From: Prionace glauca
Taxonomy: Eukaryota; Chordata; Chondrichthyes; Carcharhiniformes; Carcharhinidae
Direction of reading: 5' to 3'
Assembly (NCBI GenBank): GCA_037974335.1
Contig: CM075760.1
Location: 37,457,609 to 37,521,608, forward strand
DNA: 64,000 bases
How positions within the stretch are numbered: position 1 is the first letter of the stretch; every line of letters starts with the position of its first letter. The translations under genes and the position numbers were made by a program. Of the stretch, positions 55,001 through 64,000 are shown piece by piece. The notes under the pieces were generated by a model. It was not told the DNA's origin. It worked only from the letters and a program-made list of their open reading frames with translations, and ran no database searches.

Positions 55001-55030
55001 GAGAGACACAAACAGATACAGAGAGAGAGA
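52020..55030. repeat. 3-kb AGAGAGACACACAGATACAG minisatellite with higher-order structure
   Basis: Basic unit about 20-30 bp, GA(CA)nGATACAGAGAGAGA, varying in the numbers of CA and GA steps. Rare variant units (ACAAACAGATAC, ACACAGTTACAGAG, GAGCCAGAGAGATAC, CACACTGATACAG) recur in the same order at about 53160-53700 and 54000-54540, showing a duplication with an offset of about 838-840 bp. Long open frames occur on both strands because the unit contains no stop in several phases; they are not genes. Confidence 0.95.
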
Positions 55031-55278
55031 TTGGTCACTCCCGTGGTCACCAATCGAAAAGAGGGAATGGTCTGGTTCCTGTGCCCTTTCAGGCTGTCCC
55101 AAAGCGTTCTGAATCAACATGGCAACTTCCCATCTCTGAAACACAATCACCATTGCTCACCTGGGAAACTTAGCAGATTCCACAAATTGTTGGATAACCA
55201 CCAAATGTTAGGCTGTTTGAATGATTGGCCCTTGAAAAACCAGCAGGAGCTCTCCTTCTCTCCATCCAGTAGTGGATA

Positions 55279-55436
55279 AAGCATAGAATCCCTACAGAGC
55301 AGAGAGGCCACTCAGCCCATTTAGCCTACACCAACAACAATCCCACCCATGTCCTATCCTGTAACCCCATGTATTTACCGTGCTAATTTCCCTGACACTA
55401 AGACAATTGAGTCTGGTCAATCCACCTAACCTGCAC
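55279..55436 (-). mobile_element. SINE type 1a, 3' half (split by CR1)
   Basis: On the plus strand: ATAGAATCCCTACAGAGCAG, GGCCACTCAGCCCATTTAGC and GTCAATCCACCTAACCTGCAC. It stops at the CR1 5' junction. The other half is at 56203-56338. Confidence 0.8.
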
Positions 55437-56202
55437 GGCGTGGCGAAAAACTGCTGCAGGCGACGGTGCAGAGGGACCTCGGGGTCCTTGTGCGTGAGTC
55501 GCAAAAACCCAGCTTGCAGGTGCAGCAGGTGGTCAGGAAGGCGAATGGGATGCTGGCCTTCATAGCGAGGGGGATTGAATATAAAAGTAGGGAGGTCTTG
55601 CTGCAGCTGTATAGGGCATTGGTGAGGCCGCAGCTGGAGTACTGTGTGCAGTTTTGGGCGCCGCACCTGCGCAAGGATATTTTGGCCCTGGAGGGAGTGC
55701 AGAGGAGGTTTACTAGGCTGATACCGGAGTTGAGGGGATTGAGCTATGAGGAGAGGCTGAATAAACTAGGCTTGTACTCGTTAGAGTTTAGAAGAATGAG
55801 GGGAGATCTCATTGAGACGTATAAGATGATGAATGGGATGGATAGGATAGAGGTGGAGAGACTCTTCCCGCTCAAAAAAGACAGTAGGACTAGGGGGCAC
55901 AGCCTCAAGGTAAAGGGGAGGCGGTTTAGAACAGAGTTGAGGAGGAACTTCTTCATTCAAAGGGTGGTGAATCTCTGGAATTCTCTGCCCGTTGAAGTGG
56001 TGGAGGCTGCCTCGCTAAATATTTTTAAGAAACGGGTTGATGGGTTTTTGATAAGAGAGGGGATTAAGGGTTATGGGGAGAGGGCGGGAAGGTGGAACTG
56101 AGCCACGACAGATCAGCCATGATCTTATTGAATGGCGGGGCAGGCTCGAAGGGCCAGATGGCCTACTCCTGCTCCTATTTGTTATGTTCTTATGTTCTTT
56201 TG
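55437..56202 (+). mobile_element. 5'-truncated CR1 LINE, subfamily C, nested in a SINE
   Basis: The plus-strand frame is open from MQRDLGVLVRESQKPSLQVQ (55466) to GYGERAGRWN (56101), 211 residues with no break, followed by the C-type tail (GGCTCGAAGGGCCAGATGGC) and TTATGTTCTTATGTTCTT. It is the only plus-strand copy of subfamily C in the window. Confidence 0.93.
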
Positions 56203-56338
56203 TCTTTGGACTCTGGGAGGAAACCAGAGCACCTAGAGGAAATCCACACAGACATGGGGAGAATGTGCAGTCACCTGAAGCCAGATTTGAACCCAGTCCC
56301 TGGTGCTGTGAGGCAACAGTGCTAACCACCAGCCTCCC
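56203..56338 (-). mobile_element. SINE type 1a, 5' (tRNA-like) half, split by CR1
   Basis: Resumes with GTCTTTGGACTCTGGGAGGA, then AAACCAGAGCACCTAGAGGA and the inverse head (GCAACAGTGCTAACCACCAG). Together with 55279-55436 it is one SINE interrupted at the CCTGCAC / TCTTTGGACTC point of the body. Confidence 0.8.
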
Positions 56339-56612
56339 ATGTCTCTGTGGAGTTTGCATCTTCTCCCTGTGTCTGCGTGAGTTTCCCCTGGGAGGAAAGT
56401 GGAGTACCCAAACTCCTAAAACGTGCTGGTTAGGTGGATTAGCCATGCTAAATTGCCGCTTGGTGTCACAAAATATGTAGATTGGGGTAATTAGTGGGGT
56501 AAATATATCGGGTTACGGGGATAGGGTGGTGGAGAGGGCCTGGGTAAGATGCTCAGACAGTCAGTGCAGGCTCAACGGGCTGAGTGGTCTTTCCTGCACT
56601 ATAGGATTATAT
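56339..56612 (+). mobile_element. SINE type 1a, head-truncated, head-to-head with the split SINE
   Basis: Body and tail in the plus sense: GTGTCTGCGTGAGTTTCCCC, GTTAGGTGGATTAGCCATGC, CTCAACGGGCTGAGTGGTC and TTCCTGCACTATAGGATTATATG. It begins where the inverted SINE ends. Confidence 0.75.
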
Positions 56613-57419
56613 GATTTTATAGATGATGCTTGTATCTATGAATGTGTGTGGGTGCACACACATTTCAGTTCATGTGCACCTGTGTGCAAGCACATCCATG
56701 TTTGTGTGTGTGAATGTGTTGTCTGCTTTCACTTCATTTAATGATTGTGTTTGAGTTGTTCCTCTGTGTGTGTTTGTGGGAGGGGTGGGGGAGAGGTGTC
56801 AATAATCCATCCCCCCCCCCCACCACCACCATTCTGAGCTTACACCCAATGCCAGGAGTGGATTGAGAAGGCTGGAGGCAAATCGATAACCTCGAGGTGA
56901 ATGGAGAAACAATCAGTGTGAGTTTGATGCTGCTGTGAAGAATGTGCAATGTCTTTTCACTGATTCTGTAGCTGTGGAAATAAAGCGAACCGGGGCCTCT
57001 GTGAAATGACAGCAGACAAAAACAAGAGTCAGATTTCACTGACTCCACCAGCTTAAAGCTCTCCTGTTCCACTTTAAACTCTGCAACACTCTCACCTTTT
57101 CTCTCCCACAATATTCAGCCTTCAGTACCTGAGCTGGTGGAAATATAATCATTCTCTATTTGCTGACTCATTTCACCATCACTCCTGTTCTTCCAGCACA
57201 ATCCTGATCCCCACTTCCACTGCTGAAGAACACGAACAGACATCCCTCCCTCCGTGTTCGAGTCTTCAATGTTCACCTTTTCAGTTGGGTAGGATTTCAG
57301 TTGAGAATCATAACACATCCCATTTCCATCTCCTTATGGTGTCTGGGCCAGATCATGTAAATTTTTCTTTAAAAGATCTGTTTATTCTCCCCAAAGTCCA
57401 GCATCTACAAGGCAGTCAC

Positions 57420-57740
57420 TCTTGTGTCCAATTGAATGAGCTCCAATTTTCTGAATTAGTACAGCTCCAACAACTGAGGAAGCTCAACACCATTCAAGAC
57501 AAAGCAACCAGATTGGCAATCCTTCTACAAACTCCAACACTGACTCACATGGCAGCTGTGTGGACCACCTACAAGATGCAGTGCAAGCACTCAGCAAGGC
57601 TTCTTTGACAGCATCTTGCAAACCCGCAACCTCTAGCACCTTGGACAAGGGCAGGAAATGCATAGGAACATCATCGCCTGCACGTTCCCCTCCAAGTCAC
57701 TCACCATCGAGATGCAGAGATTGATTACAATGTGAAATTC
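57420..57740 (+). mobile_element. LINE 'J' ORF2 C-terminal fragment
   Basis: GCTCAACACCATTCAAGACA and AAGCAACCAGATTGGCAATC (LNTIQDKAT.LA), then CACCTACAAGATGCAGTGCA and GGACAAGGGCAGGAAATGCA. The frame TTYKMQCKHSARLL ends at a stop near 57608. Best-preserved example of this region in the window. Confidence 0.65.
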
Positions 57741-59069
57741 AGTGCCACAGGAACTAGCTGGACAACTCATTCTGATAGTTTAAAAAGAAAACGTGATGAG
57801 TACATGAGGGAAAGGAGATTAGAAAGATGAGCTGAAAGACTGAAATGAGGGAGATGGAATGGGAGTTGTCTTGTGTGAAATATAAACATCAGCACAGACT
57901 AGTTAAACCGAACAGTCTCCTCCCAGACTGGATATTCTCTGTAATTCAATGTAATCTCTGATCAGCACGTTCCACCATTTGCACTGCATATGTTCAGAGT
58001 ATAACCTGGTGCTGAGAAATCACACTGAGCTCCTGTGCTCATTAATGTCCACAGAAATTGTCATGTGTAAAATTATGAATTGTAACATTGTCATTGAAAT
58101 CGATGAGCAGAAATTTTCATCAACCAGATCCACTCTCGAAAAGACACGGCTGAGAATCTTCTCCCAAACAACGCTCTCTCTCAGATCTTTTGAGCAAGAA
58201 TCCATTTCCAGGATTTCAATCCCTCCTTTCACTATTCTTCTGTATTAGATTACCACATGCATTCAAGCTTCCACACAATCTCTCTGGTACTCAGCCATGC
58301 CAGCAGAACACTACTGTTTTACAGGTGGTACAAAGTCCCCAACCTTAGGATTATTTCAGGATCTGTCTTCTTGCCAGCCAACTTCACCAGGTGTGTTGTC
58401 TTTAACTAGAAACCTCTCTTTGCTCCTTTCTTTAACTTCAGGGAACAGTATTTTGTTCAGATTCCCTTTGACTTCAGTTTTCCTTAGACTTTTTGAATTC
58501 CCTGGTTTCTGGAACTATCTGCTCTTTAACTTCTGGGATTTTCTTTCTTGCCCTTGCTCCATTGTTCTGCCTAATGTTTCTGGCGGTTTCCTCTTCAGCT
58601 AATCAAATGCTTTCTAACCCAAAATAGCCACGGGTTGCCAAGTAACAACCTTATCTTTCTTTGCATTTGTGCTTTTCACATTGTAAATTCGCTAAACACA
58701 ATGCAGGCACAGTTTGGAATGAAACCAAAACCCCATACATGCAAACACCTTTATTTAACATTAATCTATGAAATTTTTAACCCTTCTATATACAGAAACA
58801 CTGAATTAAACTCACTTAAATCTATACCACATTACTAATATCCAACAATACAAATATAGATTACTAAATTTACTTCTTGATAGCGAGAAACTAAGGAAAG
58901 ATGAGTTTACAGTTGGGCAAATTTTTAGTCACAGTTTGACCAAGTGGAAGAAAGGCAGCTGATCAGGTTGTCTCAATCTTAGTGACAAAAGAGCTCCATG
59001 AGTTCCTCAGTCTTCTTGTTGAGGTGAGGGTGGAGGAGAGAGGGAAAACCCTTCAAAAGTACCTAAAAC
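57741..59069. other. no gene recognised
   Basis: AT-rich; short open frames only (for example 57979-58248) with no recognisable domain. A T/C-rich stretch lies at 58400-58600. Confidence 0.35.
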
Positions 59070-59079
59070 AGAAAATGCT

Positions 59080-59165
59080 GGAATGGTATGTTCTGTCTGT
59101 AAAGCGCACAAGAAACAATACTTTTCACTGTATCCCAATACATGTGACAATAATAAATCAAACAA
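59080..59165 (+). mobile_element. L2-like LINE 3' tail
   Basis: TGGTATGTTCTGTCTGTAAA, TTTTCACTGTATCCCAATAC and ATGTGACAATAATAAATCAA. This is the same terminal structure as at 24420-24490. Confidence 0.6.
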
Positions 59166-59235
59166 AAAAATCAGATCAAAATCAGATACTGCAGATTCTG
59201 GAAATCAAACCACAAAACTGAGTGAATCTCTTCCC

Positions 59236-59490
59236 AAACTCAGAGCAGGTGAACGCTTCTCCCCAGTGTGAACTCGCTGGTGTTCAGTCAGTTGAAATGA
59301 TTTCCTGAACCCAGTCTCACAGTAAAAGCAGCTGAATGGTGTCTCACAGTGTGAACGTGTTGATGAGACATCAGTTTTCCACAGCTTTTATAGCAGTTCT
59401 CACAGTCTGGGCATTTAAAAGGTCCCTCCCCAGTGTGAAGCAGGAGTGCTTGGAGAGTAGATTGTTGAGTGAATCCCTTTCAATAGGGTC
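59236..59490 (-). pseudogene. C2H2 zinc-finger gene remnant
   Basis: The minus strand shows one finger with [20 protein letters not shown] and a His pair, then, after a one-base frame loss around 59350, a second finger [20 protein letters not shown] and its HTGEK linker. Only two or three fingers remain and the frame is broken. It is a decayed relative of the intact gene 0.5 kb away, in the same orientation. Confidence 0.75.
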
Positions 59491-60003
59491 TTGAACCAGA
59501 ACCCCTAAATTATGTTAGGAAGTCAGATTAGATCCAAACAAACATTTCTATTTTGGCATAAATGTAAGGATAGGATGCTTCACTCCAGGGATAATTCCTT
59601 GACAAATTAGGGATCTTTCATTGTAAAACAAACTTTATTTAATAACAGCTTAAATATAATTCCAAAAAATGAAGGGGCTTAACTAATAACAGTTGAACAG
59701 TATTTAAAAGTGAAAGGAAACAACTTTAATTTCTGATTTAACACAATTTCAGTTCCAATATGCAACATTCCTCACATGTAGATCCCACTTCAATGACAGT
59801 TAAAAACCATAAATATACTTGCCATAGTGAGTATAGACTGTCCTGAAGCTTTCAGAGAGAAGACAAGTCTTAGAGCAGCTTGTAGAAACCCTCTATCTTC
59901 AAACAGTCCCCAGTGTACTTGCAGCTCTAACAGTAACTGAAACTCTCCTCACAGTCTGCACATTCTCATGGTTTCTCCCTAATTTGAAATTCAATCACAA
60001 TAA
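59491..60003. other. AT-rich spacer downstream of the zinc-finger gene
   Basis: No element recognised; this would include the 3' UTR of the minus-strand zinc-finger gene. Several AATAAA-like and TTTATT strings are present (TTTATTTAATA at 59634), but none can be assigned as the real poly(A) signal. Confidence 0.4.
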
Positions 60004-60840
60004 TTAGTTGTGAATTCGCTGGTGCATCAGAAGATTCGATGAGGTAACGTATCCCTTCCCACACTGCAAGCAGGTGAACGGCCTCTCTCCAGTGTGAACC
60101 CGCTGATGTATTGCTAGTTTAGACGACTGACTGAATCCCTTCTCACACACAGAACAGATGAATGGCCTTTCCTCTGTGTGGATTCGCTGGTGTATTGCGA
60201 GGTTGGATGAATGATTGAATCCTTTCCCACACACAAAGCAGATGAACGGTTTCTCCCCAGTATGAACTCGCTGGTGTGTCAGCAGAGTTGATGACCGAGT
60301 GAATCCTTTCCCACACACAGAGCAGGTGAATGGCCTCTCCCCAGTGTGAATTCGCTGGTGTGTGAACAACGTGGCTGACTGAGCAAATCCCTTTCCACAC
60401 ACACAGCAGGTGAATGGCCTCTCCCCAGTGTGAACTCGCTGGTGTTTCAACAAAGTAGATGAGTCAGCAAATCCCTTCCCACACTGGGAGCAAGTGAATG
60501 GCCTCTCCTGAGTGTGAGCTCGCTGGTGTATCAGCAGAGTGGATGCGTGAGAAAATCCCTTCCCACATTCAGAGCAGGTGAATGGTTTCTCCCCAGTGTG
60601 AACTCGCTGGTGTATTGCTAGATTGGATGACTGATTGAATCCCTTCCCACAGTGGGAGCAGGTGAATGGCCTCTCCTCAGCATGAGTCCTCTGATGTATA
60701 TTTAAGCTGGATAACTGAGTGAATCCCTTCCCACAATGGGAGCAGGTGAATGGCCTCTCGCCAGTGTGACTGCGTCGATGAGTTTCTAGCAGGGATGGGT
60801 AATTGAATTCCTTCCCACAATCCTCACATTTCCATGCCAT
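60004..60840 (-). CDS. C2H2 zinc-finger protein with ten fingers
   Basis: 278 residues, almost entirely ten tandem C2H2 fingers joined by TGE(R/K)PF-type linkers. Finger 1 is [20 protein letters not shown] (residues 4-23, continuing SH); fingers 2-10 follow at 28-residue spacing, each starting F(T/I)C. All ten have both Cys and both His. Finger 9 has CEKGF where the others have CGKGF. Linkers 2, 4 and 8 vary (HAEERPF, HTQERPF, HTEERPF). No KRAB, SCAN or BTB domain is present in this exon. The likely role is sequence-specific DNA binding in the nucleus; many such genes are lineage-expanded and silence transposons, but that is inference here. ATG 60840 precedes the WKCEDCGK start usual in fish paralogues. 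It stops after HQRIHN. Confidence 0.92.
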   Translation of the reverse strand: MAWKCEDCGKEFNYPSLLETHRRSHTGERPFTCSHCGKGFTQLSSLNIHQRTHAEERPFTCSHCGKGFNQSSNLAIHQRVHTGEKPFTCSECGKGFSHASTLLIHQRAHTQERPFTCSQCGKGFADSSTLLKHQRVHTGERPFTCCVCGKGFAQSATLFTHQRIHTGERPFTCSVCGKGFTRSSTLLTHQRVHTGEKPFICFVCGKGFNHSSNLAIHQRIHTEERPFICSVCEKGFSQSSKLAIHQRVHTGERPFTCLQCGKGYVTSSNLLMHQRIHN

Positions 60841-60864
60841 TTCCCTGTTGTGACTGTAATTATG

Positions 60865-60940
60865 TTCCTAAAGGCCAGATGATTCGTTGAAGCCTTGTCC
60901 ACAAACAGAACACGTTTACAGTTTCTCTCCACTATGAATG
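60865..60940 (-). pseudogene. degenerate finger just upstream of the zinc-finger gene
   Basis: On the minus strand GGAGAGAAACTGTAAACGTG leads into CSVCGQGFNESSGL, the first half of a finger, with a stop in the linker and a stop after it. It may be an unused 5' finger of the same gene or a decayed neighbour. Confidence 0.6.
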
Positions 60941-61189
60941 GTGCTTTTTTCTTCCAATTTCAAAATACAATGATATTCAATGGCCGACTCATCAGATTCT
61001 GATATCATGTTTTGTTTCAGTTTCTCGACTGCAGATTTTCTTCTTGCAAACCCCTGGGAAATTGATTTAAAACAGAACAAAATTGAGTGAGAAAGAACCC
61101 ACAAAAACACAAAGGCAGGTTGTGAAATTGAACTGAATAAATCTGGTAATTTGTGGAATTGTCGTGAGGAAAGGATAACCAAGAAAGCT

Positions 61190-61490
61190 GCTGGATTGTC
61201 ATACAAACCCAACTGGTTCACAGATGTCCTTCAGAGAATGAAACCTGCCACACGGTCTGGGTCTATGCAAGACTTTGGGAGGAGGCAGAGAGACGTAGGA
61301 GTAGCCGGTAGTGAAGGCAAGGGATTTTATACATCTACAGCTTGACAAGAACTTTGACAGAATCTCACAAACCCTCAACTCCACTAGAAGGACCAAGATA
61401 GCAAATGGATATAAACAACATCACCTCTGAGTTCCTCCAATCACACACTATTCTGACTTATCTGACATCCAGTACTAAAAGAACAGAAAT
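61190..61490 (+). mobile_element. type-2 SINE body and LINE 'J' remnants
   Basis: 61200-61262 reads CAAACCCAACTGGTTCACAG and ATGTCCTTCAGAGAATGAAA (type-2 SINE body). 61340-61460 reads AAGAACTTTGACAGAATCTC and CAACTCCACTAGAAGGACCA (LINE 'J' C-terminal block). Both are diverged. Confidence 0.5.
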
Positions 61491-61504
61491 TTCTTTCATA
61501 TAAG

Positions 61505-62330
61505 GAATGGGCGGAGAAGTGGCAGATGGACTTCAACGCGGATAAATGTGTAGTAGTCCATTTCGGCAGAACCAACGGGATGAACGAGTACACTATTAAG
61601 GGCAGGGGTCTTAATAGCGTTGAAGAGCAGAAGGATCTCGGGGTCCGGGTTCACAGGACTCTTAAATCGGCCTCGCAGGTGGAGGAGGTGGTCAAGAAGG
61701 CGTATGGTGTACTGGCCTTCATTAATCGAGGGATTGAGTTTAGGAGTCGGGAGGTAATGCTGCAACTTTACAGGACCCTCGTCAGGCCTCATTTGGAGTA
61801 CTGTGCGCAGTTCTGGTCGCCTCACTATAGGAAAGACGTAGAAGCTATTGAAAGGGTGCAGAGGAGATTTACAAGGATGTTGCCTGGACTGGGAGGCATG
61901 CCTTATGAAGATAGGTTGAGGGAGCTGGGACTCTTTTCCCTGGAGAGGCGAAGGTTGAGAGGCGACCTGATAGAAGTTTATAAAATGTTGAGAGGAATAG
62001 ATAGGGTGGACTCTCAGAGGCTATTTCCCCGGGTTGAAATGGTCGCTACGAGAGGACACAGATTTAAGGTGCGGGGAGGGAAGTACAGAGGTGATGTTAG
62101 GGGTAAGTTTTTCACTCAGAGGGTAGTGAGTGATTGGAATCGGCTGCCGTCGTCGGTGGTGGAGGCGAACTCGCTGGGGTCTTTTAAAAGACTTCTGGAT
62201 GAGTATATGGGGTTTAATGGGATTGGGGGTTATAGATAGGTCTATAGATTGGTGGGGTTGATGCGATCGGCGCAACTCGAGGGCCGAAGGGCCTGTTTGT
62301 GCTGTAATGTTCTATGTTCTATGTTCTATA
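61505..62330 (+). mobile_element. 5'-truncated CR1 LINE, sister copy A2
   Basis: Begins at a point equivalent to 4732 of copy A1 and runs to the same three-unit TTCTATG end. The frame is open from MDFNADKCVVVHFGRTNGMN (61526) to GFNGIGGYR (62239). It differs from A1 at about four positions: one G/A at 4842/61614, one A fewer in the LIE(V/S) run, and two changes near the tail. Short 5'-truncated copies are the usual outcome of target-primed reverse transcription. Confidence 0.95.
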
Positions 62331-62829
62331 AATACTAGGAAGACAACCCATTGTCTTCGGTCCACCCTAAAAAATCCACTCTGTCACCAGCAACTCTATC
62401 CTTCTTCCCAGTAACGTATCTGACCTGAATCAGGCTGTTCACAACCCTGGTGAAATATTTCACCCCAAGATGAGCTTCCAGCCACACATCATCATCATCA
62501 AGACTGTCTATTTCCACCTCAGTAACATCACCCAATTCCACCCCAGTCTCAGCTCATCTGGAACTCTCATCCATTCCATTGTGATGTAAAATTCAGGGGA
62601 ATGAGAATATAGAGGGGTAATTGGATCATCTGAATTACTCCAAAGAGGGTTGGCATGGATTTGAGTTGCCAGATGGATTCCTTCTGTGTTGTAATGTCTC
62701 CATCAGTGGAAATAGGTAACGTTGACACAGTGCCTTTTCAAGACAAAAATAGGGAATCATAAATAACATAGCACGTACATACAACTACATTAAACACATC
62801 TCTGTCCCAGGTGAATTTACAGTTCATTT
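62331..62829. other. no gene recognised
   Basis: Between two CR1 copies; short open frames with no recognisable domain. A stretch near 62350-62560 is relatively GC-balanced, but I cannot assign it. Confidence 0.35.
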
Positions 62830-63312
62830 AAGAACATAACATAAGAACATAAGAAATAGGAGCAGGAGTAGGCCATCTGGCCCTTCGAGCCTGCCCCGCC
62901 ATTCAATAAGATCATGGCTGATCTGTCGTGGCTCAGCTCCACCTTCCGGCCCTCTCCCCATAACCCTTAATCCCTTCTCTTATCAAAAACCCATCAACCC
63001 GTTTCTTAAAAATATTTAGCGAGGCAGCCTCCACCACTTCAACGGGCAGAGAATTCCAGAGATTCACCACCCTTTGAGTGAAGAAGTTCCTCCTCAACTC
63101 TGTTCTAAACCGCCCCCCCCCCCCCTTTATCTTGAGGCTGTGCCCCCTAGTCCTACTGTCTTTTTTGAGCGGGAAGAGTCTCTCCACCTCTGTCCTATCC
63201 ATCCCATTCATCATCTTATACGTCTCAATGAGATCTCCCCTCATTCTTCTAAACTCTAACGAGTACAAGCCTAGTTTATTCAGTCTCTCCTCATAGCTCA
63301 ATCCCCTCAGCA
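62830..63312 (-). mobile_element. 5'-truncated CR1 LINE, subfamily C
   Basis: The minus-strand frame runs from LRGLSYEERLNKLGLYSLEF to GYGERAGRWS with an expanded C run (14 C at about 63112-63125) that adds Gly codons (KIKGGGGRF). It carries the C-type stem and CTTATG tail at 62830-62900 and truncates at about 63312. Confidence 0.92.
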
Positions 63313-64000
63313 AAGTCAGAATCTTGATGAGCCATGATCAAAATGAATGGTGGAACTCAACCTTCAGGGTCAAAGGGCTGAATGCCCTACTCCTGCTTCT
63401 ATTTTCTACGTTTTGACATCACGATTTGACAATAATTATGAACTTAACTTTGTTTCCCGATTAAAACCAACATACACCTTAGAGCTTCTGTTCCTTCTAT
63501 CATTTGGGAATCGCCATCTCTGCAGGAATTCACATGACTGTCTCCACCTCTATCAGATTAGAAAGAAAAACATTTTGATGCCATCGTAATGACAAACCAT
63601 TCATTGGATTAACAGAAAAGTAAAAAGATTTTCTCCATTTTATCAGCCACTATATTTTTTTCAAACAACAACATTTTCTGATAAAGAAATTATCTATTCA
63701 TAGCATCCGCTCACCCGATGAAGGAGCAGCGCTCTGAAATCTAGTGCTGCCAAATAAACCTGTTGGACTTTAACCTGGTGTAGTGGAGCTTGTTCCTGTT
63801 CCCACCCCAGGCCATCATCGTTATCTCCACATTGTGTTCAAACTGACTGATGCCCCTTCCTCTCTCCAACACCTTGCCTCGCACTCCATAAAACAAAAAA
63901 AAATGACTTTGCTTCAAAATACCTTTGCAATGAATACTTATAGAATGTCCATGAAACTCTAAATATAATTACCAATTCAAACAATTGGAACATTGACTCA
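63313..64000. other. no gene seen; dispersed repeat end at 63705-63835
   Basis: 63705-63835 reads CGCTCACCCGATGAAGGAGC, AGCGCTCTGAAATCTAGTGC and AAATAAACCTGTTGGACTTT, the single-copy form of the repeat that makes the foldback at 44618-44831. 63330-63410 shows a diverged CR1-type tail (GGGTCAAAGGGCTGAATGCC, CTACTCCTGCTTCTATTTTC). Confidence 0.55.

Noticed and set aside
51983-55279. Very long open frames (up to about 614 codons) on both strands
   Set aside because: They coincide with the AGAGAGACACACAGATACAG minisatellite; the proteins are just Ser/Leu/Cys/Val or Arg/Glu/Thr/Asp repeats dictated by the unit.

Overview
The window looks like nuclear DNA of a cartilaginous fish, most likely a shark. 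It holds a compact germline immunoglobulin heavy-chain cluster of the V-D1-D2-J type on the minus strand, with every segment flanked by its own recombination signals. It also holds a GPR139-like receptor of the kind expanded in sharks, a C2H2 zinc-finger gene, and a dense load of CR1 LINEs and tRNA-derived SINEs. No species can be named from this alone.

Layout. 0-6.35 kb: an almost complete CR1 LINE (5' monomers, ORF1, ORF2, TTCTATG tail) sits inside a GTGAGTGAG-type satellite. 6.4-8.45 kb: LINE and SINE fragments and a GT-rich tract. 8.45-12.58 kb: AT-rich DNA with internal degenerate duplications, which on the minus strand is the region downstream of J; no constant-region exon is recognisable. 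12.58-14.40 kb: J, D2, D1, V, leader and TATA-like box of the Ig cluster. 14.5-17.6 kb: the V upstream flank, which is duplicated at 24.5-26.9 kb. At 23.7-24.6 kb the second copy keeps only remnants of a V exon and leader intron, split by a SINE and an L2-like LINE tail. Two CR1 insertions in the first flank are absent from the second, so they came after the duplication.

27-45 kb has no host gene I can support. It is a mosaic of older CR1 copies, nested SINEs, an 84-bp tandem repeat (11 units), an old Gypsy-like retroelement fossil, a 97-bp-arm foldback and CT-rich low-complexity DNA. 46.0-50.2 kb: a two-exon GPR139-like receptor on the minus strand whose 3.2-kb intron holds a CR1 and SINEs. 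52.0-55.0 kb: a 3-kb AGAGAGACACACAGATACAG minisatellite with a higher-order duplication of about 838 bp. 55-57 kb: a SINE split by a CR1. 59-61 kb: a ten-finger zinc-finger gene flanked by finger remnants. 61.5-62.3 kb: a 5'-truncated, nearly identical sister of the first CR1.

How the parts relate: V, D1, D2 and J form one RAG recombination unit (23 / 12-22 / 12-12 / 23 spacers). The SINEs fall into groups whose 3' tails match different LINEs present in the same window, which suggests each group borrowed a different LINE machinery.
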